The position numbers and the translations under genes were made by a program. The notes under the pieces were generated by a model, which had not been told where the DNA came from, did not search any database, and worked only from the letters and a program-made list of their open reading frames with translations. From Deferribacteres bacterium (GTDB lineage: Bacteria > Chrysiogenota > Deferribacteres > Deferribacterales > Geovibrionaceae): a DNA stretch of 64,000 nt. The DNA lies in NCBI GenBank assembly GCA_023395255.1, contig JAEWZN010000011.1, forward strand, positions 62,001 through 126,000, read 5' to 3'. Of the stretch, positions 34,814-44,369 are shown piece after piece; within the stretch, counting starts at the first letter, position 1, and every line of letters starts with the position of its first letter.

Positions 34814-35847
34814 ATGAGAAAAATGTGAGGTTAATCATAGCGGGCGGCGGTACGGGCGGGCACCTCTATCCCGGCATAGCCGTTGCGGATTATCTTAAAA
34901 ATAAAGATACGGAAGTGTTTTTCATGGTCTCCGACAGGGGGATTGAAAGAAAAATACTCACTGAAAAAGGCTACAGTTTTTACGAACAGCCGCAGACTCC
35001 CCTCAAGGGCATCAGCATGGCGGGCAGAGTGCGCTCCGTCATTCTCCTTGTCAGAGAAGTCTGCGGAATGCTTAAAAAAATCAAAAAGACCGACACAGTG
35101 CTCCTCACAGGCGGCTTTGCCGCGGCAGCACCCGCCATAGCCGCAGTGCTTAAGGGTGCAAGGCTTTACCTGCATGAGCAGAACAGCGTGATGGGTCTTA
35201 CCAACAGAATATTCGCCGTATTCAGCAAAAAGGTTTTCCTCTCATTTGAGGGAACGCTGAAAGCCAAAGGAAATACAGTGCATGCGGGCAACCCGGTAAG
35301 GGCTGAGTTTGCCACCTGCACACCGAAGGCTGAGCCGACCAAGCGGATTCTGGTTCTCGGCGGCAGTCAGGGGAGCAGGTTTCTCAACAGGCTCATGGCG
35401 AAATCCGCAAAAGCACTGGCAGATGCCGGATGGAGCATAACTCATCAGGCAGGTGCGAAGCTTTATGACGAAGCACTTGAGGACTACCGTAATGCAGGTG
35501 CAGAGGCTGATGTGCGGAGCTACATAGAAAACGTGGCTGATGAATACGAAAAGGCGGATGTGGTCATAGCCCGCGCAGGCTCAGGCACGGTTTTTGAAAC
35601 CATGTACGCGCGCCGCCCGGCTGTATTTGTTCCCTTTGCACAGGCAGCAGACGAACACCAGCTTTACAATGCCCTCTTTGCGGAAAAACTCGGCATAGCA
35701 AAGGTTATGACAGAGAGCGGGGCAAACCCGGAAAGGCTTAGAGAACTGATTGAGTGGTCACAGAAACAGGAAGTAAAAGACAGGCTGGCGGGTATAAAAT
35801 ATCTGAACAGCCCTGAAATAATAGCAAGAGGTATGGAACTTGACTGA
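34810..35847 (+). CDS. murG: Lipid II synthase MurG
   Basis: 345 residues, GT28 family. The N-terminal IIAGGGTGGHLYPGIAVA loop, HEQNSVMGLTNR, VHAGNPVR, VLGGSQGSRFLNRLM and the C-terminal VIARAGSGTVFE with PFAQAADEHQLYNA are all hallmark MurG. It transfers GlcNAc to lipid I on the cytoplasmic face. Its start lies in the second copy of the 15-bp repeat, which supplies GAGGCGGG as ribosome binding site. Confidence 0.96.
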   Translation: MNEKNVRLIIAGGGTGGHLYPGIAVADYLKNKDTEVFFMVSDRGIERKILTEKGYSFYEQPQTPLKGISMAGRVRSVILLVREVCGMLKKIKKTDTVLLTGGFAAAAPAIAAVLKGARLYLHEQNSVMGLTNRIFAVFSKKVFLSFEGTLKAKGNTVHAGNPVRAEFATCTPKAEPTKRILVLGGSQGSRFLNRLMAKSAKALADAGWSITHQAGAKLYDEALEDYRNAGAEADVRSYIENVADEYEKADVVIARAGSGTVFETMYARRPAVFVPFAQAADEHQLYNALFAEKLGIAKVMTESGANPERLRELIEWSQKQEVKDRLAGIKYLNSPEIIARGMELD

Positions 35848-37234
35848 AGTATTCGGGAAAGTGCGTAATATACATTTTGTAGGCATTGGCGGAATAGGCA
35901 TGAGCGGTCTTGCCGAAATCCTGCACTCCATGGGCTTTAAGATAACAGGCTCAGACATAGCGGACAGCGCTAACTGCAAACGCCTCCGCGCCATGGGGAT
36001 AAAAGTGTTCGTGGGGCATCTGGCTGAAAACGCCGTCGGTGCGGACGCTGTGGTGTATTCCTCCGCAGTGAGAAGCAGCAATCCGGAACTGATACACGCC
36101 AGAGAAAACTTCATCCCCGTCATAAAACGCGGCGAGATGCTGGCTGAACTGATGAGGATGAAATACTCCATAGCAATTGCGGGCAGCCACGGCAAAACAA
36201 CCACAACCTCAATGGTTGCTGAAATATTCAACAAGGCAGAGCTTGACCCGACTGTGGTTGTGGGCGGCATACTCAACAGAAGGGACTCCAACGCCCTCAA
36301 AGGGAACAGTAATATAATGATCGCAGAAGCGGATGAATCAGATAAAAGCTTCCTCATGCTTCAGCCCACAGTGGCGGTGATCACCAACATAGATTTTGAA
36401 CACACGGACACCTACGCCACAATGGACGAGGTTAAGGACAGTTTCCGCGATTTCGCCTCACGGGTTCCTTTTTACGGGCTGAACGTTCTTTGTCTGGATG
36501 ATGCGAACACTGCGGAGCTCATAAAACGCATTGACCGCCGCTTCGTGACATACGGCCTCTCCGCTCAGGCGGACGTGCACAGCGCGGATATTGAAAAACA
36601 CGGCTTTGCCGTTTCCTTCGGCGTGGTGATACACGGCAAAAACATGGGAAGGATAAACCTGAACTTCCCCGGTGAGCACAATGTGCAGAACGCTCTGGCG
36701 GCAATCGCCGTGGCGACTGAGTTTGATATACCCTTCCGTGTGTGCAAGAAGGCTCTTGAGGAATTCGAGGGAGTGCAGAGAAGGCTCACCGTACGCTATG
36801 ACAGCAACTGCTGCACAGTGCTTGACGACTACGGCCACCACCCGACAGAGATAAAGACCACCCTGAAAGCCATCAGGGAGGCATACGGCAGCAGGAGGAT
36901 TGTTGTTGTCTTCCAGCCGCACAGATATTCCAGAACGCAGACGCTTATGAATGAGTTTTCCACATGCTTCTTTGATGCGGACAGGCTCTTCATAACAGAT
37001 ATATACGCCGCCAGTGAGGAACCCATAGAGGGCATAACCGCACAGGCGCTTGTGAAGGAGATAAAGGAGAGAGGCTTCAAAGACGTGCACTACCTCCCCT
37101 CTTTCGATGATATTTACAGATACCTTGAGGAATCAGGCTGCGACAACAGCCTCATACTCACTCAGGGGGCGGGAAGCATAACCAGATTTTCAGGGGAGCT
37201 TGCCGCATGGCTGGAGAATAAGCATGAAAAATAA
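35840..37234 (+). CDS. murC: UDP-N-acetylmuramate--L-alanine ligase MurC
   Basis: 464 residues from a TTG overlapping the murG end by 8 bases. N-terminal FVGIGGIGMSGLAEIL, the P-loop AGSHGKTTTTSMVAEIF near 115, EADESDKSFL, NIDFEHTDTY and DDYGHHPTEIKTTLKAIR are standard MurC. It starts stem-peptide synthesis. It is followed directly by ddl; the murB gene often found here is absent. Confidence 0.95.
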   Translation: MTEVFGKVRNIHFVGIGGIGMSGLAEILHSMGFKITGSDIADSANCKRLRAMGIKVFVGHLAENAVGADAVVYSSAVRSSNPELIHARENFIPVIKRGEMLAELMRMKYSIAIAGSHGKTTTTSMVAEIFNKAELDPTVVVGGILNRRDSNALKGNSNIMIAEADESDKSFLMLQPTVAVITNIDFEHTDTYATMDEVKDSFRDFASRVPFYGLNVLCLDDANTAELIKRIDRRFVTYGLSAQADVHSADIEKHGFAVSFGVVIHGKNMGRINLNFPGEHNVQNALAAIAVATEFDIPFRVCKKALEEFEGVQRRLTVRYDSNCCTVLDDYGHHPTEIKTTLKAIREAYGSRRIVVVFQPHRYSRTQTLMNEFSTCFFDADRLFITDIYAASEEPIEGITAQALVKEIKERGFKDVHYLPSFDDIYRYLEESGCDNSLILTQGAGSITRFSGELAAWLENKHEK

Positions 37235-38111
37235 AAAGGTTGCCGTGCTTTACGGCGGTCTGTCCGCGGAGAGGGAAGTCTCCTTAAGAAGCGGAGCGGC
37301 AGCGGCAAAGGCATTACAGGAAGCAGGGTTCACTGACGTAACCCTCATAGATGCCGGGCATGACCTGCCCGCACGTCTGCTTGAGCTTAAGCCTGACGTA
37401 TGCTTCAACAGCCTCCACGGCACATTCGGCGAGGATGGCCGCATTCAGGGAATGCTTGAACTCATGGACATCCCCTGCACCGGTTCTGACAGCCAGTCAA
37501 GCACAATCGCCTTTGACAAGCTCTTAAGCAAGGTGATCTTCGCGCTGAACAATGTGCCTACGCCTGAGTATGTGCAGCTTACGAGAGATACAAAAGCGCC
37601 CTTTCTCCCCTGCGTGATAAAGCCGTGCAGACAGGGCTCAACCATAGGCATTACAGTTGCTAGAACAGAAGAAGAGTTTGAAAAAGGGAAAAAAGAGGCG
37701 TTTGAATATGACGAAAGGGTCATAGCCGAGCGGTTCATAAACGGAAAAGAACTTACAATAGGCATATTGTCTTCTAAAGTATTGCCGATAATATGGATAA
37801 GACCAAAATCCGGCTTTTATGACTACCAGTCCAAATACACCAAAGGGGCAACCGAGTATGTATTTGAGACGGAAATGACGGAAGATGAGGACAGACTGAT
37901 AAAAAGCACGGCACTACAGGCGTTTGAGAGTCTGGGATGCGCTTCTTACGGAAGGGTTGACATAATGTACGACGGCAAAACCCCATGGGTTCTGGAGATT
38001 AACACTCTCCCCGGACTCACGGAGACAAGCCTTCTTCCGCAGGCGGCTGCAAAAACGGGAATAAGTTTCCCGGAACTCGTAACGGCTATGATAGGCGATG
38101 CACTGAGGTAA
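37224..38111 (+). CDS. ddl: D-alanine--D-alanine ligase Ddl
   Basis: 295 residues from the ATG at 37224, where GGAG lies upstream. An in-frame start eight codons earlier has no ribosome binding site. AVLYGGLSAEREVSL, LHGTFGEDGRIQGMLEL, TGSDSQSSTIAFDK and the ATP-grasp end VLEINTLPGLTETSLLP are diagnostic. It overlaps murC by 11 bases. It makes the D-Ala-D-Ala dipeptide used by MurF in the same cluster. Confidence 0.95.
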   Translation: MKNKKVAVLYGGLSAEREVSLRSGAAAAKALQEAGFTDVTLIDAGHDLPARLLELKPDVCFNSLHGTFGEDGRIQGMLELMDIPCTGSDSQSSTIAFDKLLSKVIFALNNVPTPEYVQLTRDTKAPFLPCVIKPCRQGSTIGITVARTEEEFEKGKKEAFEYDERVIAERFINGKELTIGILSSKVLPIIWIRPKSGFYDYQSKYTKGATEYVFETEMTEDEDRLIKSTALQAFESLGCASYGRVDIMYDGKTPWVLEINTLPGLTETSLLPQAAAKTGISFPELVTAMIGDALR

Positions 38112-38115
38112 TACT

Positions 38116-38805
38116 ATGAAAAAGAGCGGTTTTCTTAAGGCAGCCCTTATTGCGGCGGTTTTTGCAATTCTGACAGGCGGCGTTGTCTGGGCAGCGGCGG
38201 GAATCGTCAAAATGACGGGCGGAAGCAAATACTTCCTTGTGAAAACCGTAAATGTTCAGGGTGTTATCCGGACTGACAGAGAAAAAGTGGATGCCTTCGC
38301 CAAAAGCCTTGCCGGAAAGAATATGTTCGAGCTTGAGGAAAAAAAGCTCCGCCGCATAGATGACATCTGGGTGGAGAAGGTTGAGATAAAAAAGATCTTC
38401 CCCGATACGGTGAAGGTTATAATTTTTGAAGAGAGACCGATCGCGTCCGTGAGGATAGGAAAGGAATGCTTCATTGCAGCAGCAAGCGGAACGCTTATTC
38501 CTGATAAATGTTCCGGAGGCGAAATGGTCATGCACAAGGGAACGGAGAAAGAGCAGCTTGTCAGTTTCCTTAAAATATACGACAAAACACCGGAAATGCA
38601 CGGCAGCCGCGCCCTTCTGAAACCCATGCACTTTGAGCTTGTGGTGGAGGGTGTTCTGTACAAATGCGGTTATGACGAAAGCGTCACCGATATGTTCAGA
38701 ATATACAACAGCAGGATAAGCGGCAGGTACGCCAGGGTGGATTATGTCGACATGAGGCTGCGCGGAAAAATATACGTGAACGGGGTGAAAAATGTCTCAG
38801 GATAA
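38116..38805 (+). CDS. ftsQ: Cell division protein FtsQ/DivIB
   Basis: 229 residues. It has one membrane segment (about 8-30) and then a POTRA domain (VKTVNVQGVIRTDREKV to VKVIIFEERPIASVRIG, about 42-115), followed by a beta-rich FtsQ domain. The protein links FtsL/FtsB to the early divisome. It is short for FtsQ, mainly at the C-terminus, but its position between ddl and ftsA is the usual one. Confidence 0.88.
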   Translation: MKKSGFLKAALIAAVFAILTGGVVWAAAGIVKMTGGSKYFLVKTVNVQGVIRTDREKVDAFAKSLAGKNMFELEEKKLRRIDDIWVEKVEIKKIFPDTVKVIIFEERPIASVRIGKECFIAAASGTLIPDKCSGGEMVMHKGTEKEQLVSFLKIYDKTPEMHGSRALLKPMHFELVVEGVLYKCGYDESVTDMFRIYNSRISGRYARVDYVDMRLRGKIYVNGVKNVSG

Positions 38806-40027
38806 TAATATTTATGTCGGGCTTGACCTTGGAACGACAAAGGTCTGCATCGTCGTTGCCAGAAAAAACGCTGACAGAAGTATAGACATTCTGGGAATAG
38901 GCAGTGTTCCGTCCAAAGGCGTTCGCAAGGGTGTGGTCGTCAATATAGAAGAGACCGTAGCCTGCATTCAGAAAGCCAAGGAAGAGGCTGAGAGAATGTC
39001 CGGCGTTGAGATAAAAAGCGTTACCGCCGGGCTTGCCAGCGGGCATATAAAGAGCTTCAACACCAGAGGAACCATAGCGGTTAAGAGCAAGGAAGTTACC
39101 CAGCAGGATGTGGACAGGGTTATAGAATCCGCCTCTGCGTACAACATGCAGCTCGGCGAGGAGATACTCGATGTTATCCCCCAGCAGTACATACTGGACG
39201 GGCAGACAGAGATAAAATATCCCGTAGGCATGAGCGGCGTAAGGCTGGAAGTGGATGTGCATATCGTGACAGGACAGGTTTCCTCCGCCACCAACATTGT
39301 TAAATGCTGCGAGAAGGCAGGGCTGGTGGTTGATGATATAATACTTGAGCAGTTCGCCTCCGCAAAAGCTGTCCTCAACGAGGACGAAATGGAGATAGGC
39401 GTATGCCTCATCGACGGCGGCGGCGGAACATGCGATATGGCTGTCTACAAACAGGGTGCGGTTTACCACACCGCAATCCTCCAGATAGGCGGCAACCACT
39501 TCACCAAGGATCTCTCCATAGGCTTAAGCACGCCGGAATCTGAGGCTGAAAGGCTTAAGATTAAGCACGGCTGCGTCTGGATGCCTCTGGTTTCCGATGA
39601 CGAAATGGTAAACGTTACCACAGTGGGCGGAAGGCCGCCGCGCAAAATAAGCAAGCCCGTGCTCACACAGATTCTTCAGGCCAGAGGCGAGGAGATCTTC
39701 CAGATGTTCAAGGGTGAGCTCCAGAAGCATAAGCTCCTTGAACTAATGGGTGCAGGAATAGTGGTTACAGGCGGCTTAAGCAATTTTGAAGGAATAGAAG
39801 AACTCGCCACAAATGTTTTCAACACGCCGGTAAGGGTCGGCAGACCCACAAATATAGGCGGACTCACCGATCTGGTTTCAGATCCGAGATACGCCACTGC
39901 CGTGGGGCTTGCCATATACGCCACCAGAAAAGGAAAGGCGGAGGCCAAGCTCTCCAAAGGTAACGAGGACAAGGTTTTTACAAGTATTTTTCAAAGAATG
40001 AAAGGATGGTTAAAAGAGTTCTTTTAA
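38792..40027 (+). CDS. ftsA: Cell division protein FtsA
   Basis: 411 residues, actin fold. Phosphate-1 loop YVGLDLGTTKVCIVV at the N-terminus, phosphate-2 region CLIDGGGGTCDMAVY near 210, and GIVVTGGLSNFEGIEEL near 320. The C-terminal amphipathic helix (IFQRMKGWLKEFF) would anchor it to the membrane. It tethers FtsZ. It overlaps ftsQ by 14 bases and precedes ftsZ by 18. Confidence 0.95.
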   Translation: MSQDNNIYVGLDLGTTKVCIVVARKNADRSIDILGIGSVPSKGVRKGVVVNIEETVACIQKAKEEAERMSGVEIKSVTAGLASGHIKSFNTRGTIAVKSKEVTQQDVDRVIESASAYNMQLGEEILDVIPQQYILDGQTEIKYPVGMSGVRLEVDVHIVTGQVSSATNIVKCCEKAGLVVDDIILEQFASAKAVLNEDEMEIGVCLIDGGGGTCDMAVYKQGAVYHTAILQIGGNHFTKDLSIGLSTPESEAERLKIKHGCVWMPLVSDDEMVNVTTVGGRPPRKISKPVLTQILQARGEEIFQMFKGELQKHKLLELMGAGIVVTGGLSNFEGIEELATNVFNTPVRVGRPTNIGGLTDLVSDPRYATAVGLAIYATRKGKAEAKLSKGNEDKVFTSIFQRMKGWLKEFF

Positions 40028-40045
40028 GCATATCAGGGGGTTTGT

Positions 40046-41182
40046 ATGTTTGAATTCGTAGATGTCAAGCAGGGCGCATGCATCAAAGTGATCGGCGTCG
40101 GCGGAGCAGGCGGAAACGCAATCAACAACATGATCGAACATGGTATCGAAGGCGTGGAATTTATCGCGGCCAATACTGACCAGCAGGCGCTGCGCAGCAA
40201 TAAAGCTCCGAACAAAATCCAGCTCGGTACAACGCTGACCAAAGGGCTCGGCGCAGGTGGAATACCCGAACAGGGTAAAAAAGCCGCCATTGAGGATTTA
40301 GAGGCTATAGAAGCACAGCTCAGAGGAGCCGACCTCGTGTTTATAGCTGCCGGAATGGGCGGCGGAACAGGCACAGGTGCTGCTCCCGTAATAGCCAGCG
40401 TGGCGAAGGAACTCGGCGCGCTCACAGTTGCTGTTGTTTCCAAACCCTTCTCATGGGAAGGAAAAAAGAGAAACAGCAATGCTGAGCAGGGGCTGGAATT
40501 CCTGAAAAACCATGTTGATACTTACATTGTGGTTCCCAATGACAGAATCACAGCGGAATGCAAGGACAACACCCTCTTCGAGGATGCGTTCAGAATGGCT
40601 GATGATGTTCTCAGGCAGGGCGTTCAGGGTATCAGTGACTCTATCAACGGAAACGGCTACATCAACGTGGACTTCGCTGATATACGCTCAATAATGGAGT
40701 CAAAAGGTATGGCTCTCATGGGCATAGGTGAAGCCTCAGGCGAAAACAGGGATATAGAAGCCGCAGAACGCGCGCTTAAGTCTCCCCTTCTCGCTGATAT
40801 AAGCATAAACGGCGCTGAGGGTCTGCTTGTTAACATTGCATGCGGCAAAGACCTTAAAATGCACGAGGTGCAGAACATCGCCACCAAAATACATGACTGC
40901 GCAGGAGACAATGCCAACATTTATGAAGGAGTGGTCATTGACCCCAACTTCACCGGCTCCATCAGAGTTACGGTTGTTGCTACAGGTCTCGGAAAAAGGG
41001 AAAAGAAACAGGCTAAAAGCCCTGAGCTTGAAAGCTTCCTGAATAAACAGCCCAAGCATGTTTCCAGCTTTAAGGAGAAAGTTGCGAAAATTACCGAGAG
41101 AGATCACTCCCTCAAAACAGTAAGCGATGCCAAGGAAGAGGAATTTGATATTCCGGCGTATCTCAGGTATCAGCAGGATTAA
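40046..41182 (+). CDS. ftsZ: Cell division GTPase FtsZ
   Basis: 378 residues. Tubulin signature [15 protein letters not shown] near 105, N-terminal [24 protein letters not shown], and T7 loop [11 protein letters not shown]. The C-terminal peptide [13 protein letters not shown] carries the FtsA-binding DIPAYLR core after a short linker. It forms the Z ring. CAGGGGG lies before the ATG. Last gene of the dcw cluster. Confidence 0.97.
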   Translation: MFEFVDVKQGACIKVIGVGGAGGNAINNMIEHGIEGVEFIAANTDQQALRSNKAPNKIQLGTTLTKGLGAGGIPEQGKKAAIEDLEAIEAQLRGADLVFIAAGMGGGTGTGAAPVIASVAKELGALTVAVVSKPFSWEGKKRNSNAEQGLEFLKNHVDTYIVVPNDRITAECKDNTLFEDAFRMADDVLRQGVQGISDSINGNGYINVDFADIRSIMESKGMALMGIGEASGENRDIEAAERALKSPLLADISINGAEGLLVNIACGKDLKMHEVQNIATKIHDCAGDNANIYEGVVIDPNFTGSIRVTVVATGLGKREKKQAKSPELESFLNKQPKHVSSFKEKVAKITERDHSLKTVSDAKEEEFDIPAYLRYQQD

Positions 41183-41197
41183 GGAAAGAATCGGCTG

Positions 41198-42250
41198 ATG
41201 AGAGTTCTGAATGTCACAAACGTCCGGTGGTATAACGCCACTGCGTGGTATGCACACATGCTTTCTCTGGGACTTGAGGCTCTGGGACACCGGACAGCAG
41301 TCCTCGGACTGCCCGGCACACCCCCTGTAATAAAGGCAGGAGAAGCAGGACTTCAGACCTATGAGGCAGAACTGAACAGCCTGAACCCGCTGAAACTCGC
41401 ACAGTCCGCAGCGGTATTCAAAAAAGCTGTTAAGGAATTCAAGCCCGATGTGGTGGTATGCCACAGAGGCGAATTTTTCTTCTACTTCACTCACGTGCGT
41501 TTCTGGGAAAGACCGAAGTGGAAGCTGGTCAGGGTGAGGGGTGACCGCAGACCCCCCAAGGCGAATGCCCTCTCCCGCTGGCTGTACCACAACGCTGTGG
41601 ACAAGGTTGTTACATCTTCCGAGTCCATGCGCAGGTTTCATCTGGAAAATCTCAAACTCCCCTCTGATAAGGTTGTCACACTCTACGGAGGCGTGGACAC
41701 CGGACTTTTCAGCCGCAATGAGGAAGGAAGGCAAAGAGTCAGGAATGAATTCGGCTTTGGTGAAAATGACTTTGTTCTTGGCATTCTCGGCAGATACGAC
41801 ACGGTTAAAGGGCACGAATCCCTTTTCCGTGCTGTTGGCGAACTTAGAAATGAGGGCATGAGCAGCCTCCGCCTCATTGTGGCAGGTGTGGATGCCCGGA
41901 TGAATGAGTCCGACATCAGATTAATGCTGGAAAACAGAGGAATAAGAGACATAACCGCCGTTACGGGCAAAAGAGACGATGTGGCTGATGTCATAAGTGC
42001 CATGGATCTGGGCGTTATACCCTCCCTCGGCTCCGAGGCTGTCTGCCGCGTAGGGATGGAGATGTTCTCCTGCGGGGTTCCGGTCATCGGCTCAGACATA
42101 GGCGTAATACCTGAGATAATCCCCCCTTCAAATATATTCAAGGCCGGTGATGTGCAGTCCATCAAAAACCGGATAAGAGATTACAAAATTTACAGCAAAA
42201 GCTACGATTACATTGACTTTGCTGAGCATTTTGCCGCTTTTTTCAATTGA
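41198..42250 (+). CDS. GT4-type glycosyltransferase
   Basis: 350 residues. The N-terminal domain (NVTNVRWYNATAWYAHML, then GHRTAVLG) and the C-terminal GT-B domain (YGGVDTGLF, LGILGRYDTVKGHESL, VIPSLGSEAVCRVGMEMFSCGVPVIGSD with the E-x7-E pattern) mark a GT4 enzyme, possibly for lipopolysaccharide or a surface glycan. Substrate is not readable. It lies 15 bases after ftsZ and may be read through from the cluster. A perfect AT-rich palindrome follows its stop. Confidence 0.85.
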   Translation: MRVLNVTNVRWYNATAWYAHMLSLGLEALGHRTAVLGLPGTPPVIKAGEAGLQTYEAELNSLNPLKLAQSAAVFKKAVKEFKPDVVVCHRGEFFFYFTHVRFWERPKWKLVRVRGDRRPPKANALSRWLYHNAVDKVVTSSESMRRFHLENLKLPSDKVVTLYGGVDTGLFSRNEEGRQRVRNEFGFGENDFVLGILGRYDTVKGHESLFRAVGELRNEGMSSLRLIVAGVDARMNESDIRLMLENRGIRDITAVTGKRDDVADVISAMDLGVIPSLGSEAVCRVGMEMFSCGVPVIGSDIGVIPEIIPPSNIFKAGDVQSIKNRIRDYKIYSKSYDYIDFAEHFAAFFN

Positions 42251-42278
42251 CAATTGTTATGATTAGGCATAACAATTG
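42251..42278. other. Perfect AT-rich inverted repeat after the glycosyltransferase gene
   Basis: CAATTGTTATG and CATAACAATTG form an 11-bp perfect stem with loop ATTAGG, starting one base after the stop codon. The low GC and lack of a downstream T run on the plus strand make a normal terminator doubtful. It could be a protein-binding site or an mRNA 3' end structure. Confidence 0.6.
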
Positions 42279-42289
42279 AAAATATATCA

Positions 42290-42353
42290 TCCCGATAGGG
42301 TTATTTTAAACACAATTTATCAAATATTTGTGTTGCCTAAACAAAAGTCGGGA
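42290..42353 (+). promoter_or_regulatory. Possible structured leader of the chemoreceptor gene
   Basis: TCCCGA (42290-42295) can pair with TCGGGA (42348-42353). It encloses a 7-bp hairpin AACACAA / TTGTGTT (42309-42315 with 42328-42334). This two-level fold in a 192-bp gap before the chemoreceptor could be a regulatory RNA. It matches no riboswitch consensus I can recall. Confidence 0.3.
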
Positions 42354-42442
42354 ACTATTTTAATTTACCTTTTAGAGGATGTAAGAACAATCTGAACAGA
42401 CTGGGGTTATTCAGCTTAGCAGATTATTCGGGGGTCTACCTT

Positions 42443-44080
42443 ATGCGCCTTTCCATCAGGACAGTTCTACTTATCATTATGGCCGCTGTACCCGGCATGA
42501 CGGCAGGTTTCATCGGAATCAAAAACTACTTTTTTTTCAGGCAGATAATGCCCGGCGGCGAAGATAGTACTCATGCACTTGAGCTTGCTTCAACAGGGCT
42601 TACAATCTCAGTCATATGCATTCTCACCACACTTGTTCTCGCATTTGTGATCCCTTTTACGGCATTCAGGCGGGTAAGCAGCGGTGTCCGGGAATTCGGC
42701 CTCACTCTTAAGGCGGCCCTCGGCGGGGATCTTACCAGGAGAGTGCCCATCAACGAATGCACAGGCGAAATGAAGGAACTGGGCATAGGGCTCAACGAAC
42801 TTCTGGATAAGCTGGACAGCACTATCTCAGAGTTTTATCACGCCGCAAACAACATAAGAAGCCTCGCTGACAATCTCTCATCTGTAAACGCCGAAGTAAA
42901 CGGACAGATAAACATCATAAATGACAACGTAAACAACGTCTCCAGCGCCGCAGAAGAGCTCACCTCCACAGGACAGAGCGTTCTTTCCACATGCAAAGTA
43001 TCCTTTGAGCTTGTGGAGGACTGCAGTGAGAGGGTGAAAACCGGCATCGGCATAATCACCAGCAACCGCAAAAGTATGGAAAACATATCCTCAAGCATCT
43101 CCTCAATCTCGGCAGTTGTGGAGGAGTTCCTCAAGCAGTCCGAGAAAATAGAGAATATTGTCGTCTCCATCAAGGAAATAGCAGACCAGACAAACCTTCT
43201 TGCCCTCAACGCCGCAATCGAAGCCGCCAGAGCAGGTGAACACGGCAGAGGCTTCGCAGTTGTTGCAGACGAAGTGCGCAAACTTGCCGGTAAAACCACC
43301 GACTCCACAGAGCAGATAGGCGCGGTTATCAGAGAGCTCCAGTACAAGATAAACGATGTTTTCGGCAAGGTTCAGGAAGGTGTTGAAAATGTTGAGAAAG
43401 GCATAGAGTTTTCCGGAGAATCGGTCAACTCCATCAACATAATAGCAGACAGCATAAACGAACTCACAAGCCAGCTTAACGGCATTGTGCGCGCCATGGA
43501 GGAGGAAAACCTCGCCCTCAGCGAAGTTTCAGGCAGTACAGTGGAAATCTCTGATATGTCCGCCAGCATTCTTCATATGGCTAATGAGTCAGTCATAGCA
43601 GGCGGCAACCTCCTTGACGTAACCAAAGGCCTTGCAGGCAGCGTATCAGGCTTCAAGACATCCGGCGGGGATGAGTTTATTAAATGGTCAACAGCACTTG
43701 AAACAGGTGTACACCAGTTTGATGAGCAGCATAAAAAGCTTGTAGGCATTATAAATAACCTCTACAACGCCATAAGAGAAAACAAAGGCAAACAGATGCT
43801 TGAACGCACCCTTAACGAGCTTGTGGAATACACTGTCTACCACTTTGACTCAGAGGAAAAAGCCTTCCGGGCACACGGCTTTCCCCATAGCGCAAACCAC
43901 ATAAAATCCCACGATAAGCTGAAAGATGCTGTCGGGCAGTTCCTTGAGAACTACAAAAAAGGAAAAGAGGTGATAGGCTTCAATCTGATGAGCTTCCTGC
44001 AGGACTGGCTGAAAAACCATATTATGCATGAGGATAAGGAATACGGCAAACACCTTGCCTCAAAAATGAACAGAAAATAA
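42443..44080 (+). CDS. Methyl-accepting chemotaxis protein with C-terminal hemerythrin domain
   Basis: 545 residues. Two membrane segments (about 7-25 and 52-74) have only a short periplasmic loop between them, so it senses inside the cell. A HAMP-like stretch follows to about 130, then the signalling domain with the conserved tip [20 protein letters not shown] near 245. Residues about 410-545 are a bacteriohemerythrin: [34 protein letters not shown] and HIMHEDKEY supply the His/Glu/Asp ligands of a di-iron O2 site. It is probably an oxygen or redox chemoreceptor like DcrH. A strong terminator follows. Confidence 0.92.
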   Translation: MRLSIRTVLLIIMAAVPGMTAGFIGIKNYFFFRQIMPGGEDSTHALELASTGLTISVICILTTLVLAFVIPFTAFRRVSSGVREFGLTLKAALGGDLTRRVPINECTGEMKELGIGLNELLDKLDSTISEFYHAANNIRSLADNLSSVNAEVNGQINIINDNVNNVSSAAEELTSTGQSVLSTCKVSFELVEDCSERVKTGIGIITSNRKSMENISSSISSISAVVEEFLKQSEKIENIVVSIKEIADQTNLLALNAAIEAARAGEHGRGFAVVADEVRKLAGKTTDSTEQIGAVIRELQYKINDVFGKVQEGVENVEKGIEFSGESVNSINIIADSINELTSQLNGIVRAMEEENLALSEVSGSTVEISDMSASILHMANESVIAGGNLLDVTKGLAGSVSGFKTSGGDEFIKWSTALETGVHQFDEQHKKLVGIINNLYNAIRENKGKQMLERTLNELVEYTVYHFDSEEKAFRAHGFPHSANHIKSHDKLKDAVGQFLENYKKGKEVIGFNLMSFLQDWLKNHIMHEDKEYGKHLASKMNRK

Positions 44081-44089
44081 GAGCTATGA

Positions 44090-44114
44090 CCCCGCTTTTC
44101 AGGCGGGGTTTTTT
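44090..44114 (+). terminator. Rho-independent terminator of the chemoreceptor gene
   Basis: CCCCGC, a 7-base loop, GCGGGG and six T directly after; 10 bases past the stop codon. Confidence 0.9.
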
Positions 44115-44174
44115 GTTAAGTCTGTTAATAAAAAAGACGCTTTAAACATTTGAAATTTTTTTTAAATTTTATTG

Positions 44175-44203
44175 TTGACACGAAAGGATAAAGCTGATAA
44201 AAA
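44175..44203 (+). promoter_or_regulatory. tRNA-Leu promoter
   Basis: TTGACA with a 17-base spacer to TAAAAA, ending about 28 bases before the tRNA. The -35 is a perfect consensus. Confidence 0.6.
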
Positions 44204-44231
44204 TTCGTTCTCGCTTGAGAGATTATAACTC

Positions 44232-44316
44232 GCCGAGGTGGTGGAATTGGTAGACACGCAGGACTAAGGATCCTGTGGGAGTTAATCCTGTGGGGGTTCG
44301 AGTCCCCCCCCCGGCA
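44232..44316 (+). tRNA. tRNA-Leu, anticodon AAG
   Basis: 85 bases with the long variable arm of class II tRNAs. D arm GGTGGAATTGGTAGACAC, anticodon stem CAGGA/TCCTG around the 7-base loop CTAAGGA (anticodon AAG), T arm GGGGG-TTCGAGT-CCCCC. The acceptor stem GCCGAGG / CCCCGGC has an A-C mismatch at pair 5-68. The next bases are CTA, so CCA must be added after transcription. A34 would need conversion to inosine to read CUC and CUA, or else reads mainly CUU. The gene lies 121 bases from the phage block. Confidence 0.88.
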
Positions 44317-44325
44317 CTATAAATA

Positions 44326-44362
44326 AAGGGTTTCAGAGATTTTTTCTTTGAAACCCTTTTTT
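44326..44362 (+). terminator. Rho-independent terminator of the tRNA gene
   Basis: AAGGGTTTCA and TGAAACCCTT form a 10-bp stem around a 13-base loop, ending in a run of T. Confidence 0.85.
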
Positions 44363-44369
44363 CATTAAA

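Noticed and set aside
40736-41815. 359-codon open frame on the minus strand
   Set aside because: It is antisense to ftsZ and the glycosyltransferase and has no domain or start signal.
42290-42300. CCCGATAG before the chemoreceptor as a sigma-28 -10 element
   Set aside because: No TAAAGTTT-like -35 lies 11 bases upstream, and the -10 has two mismatches.
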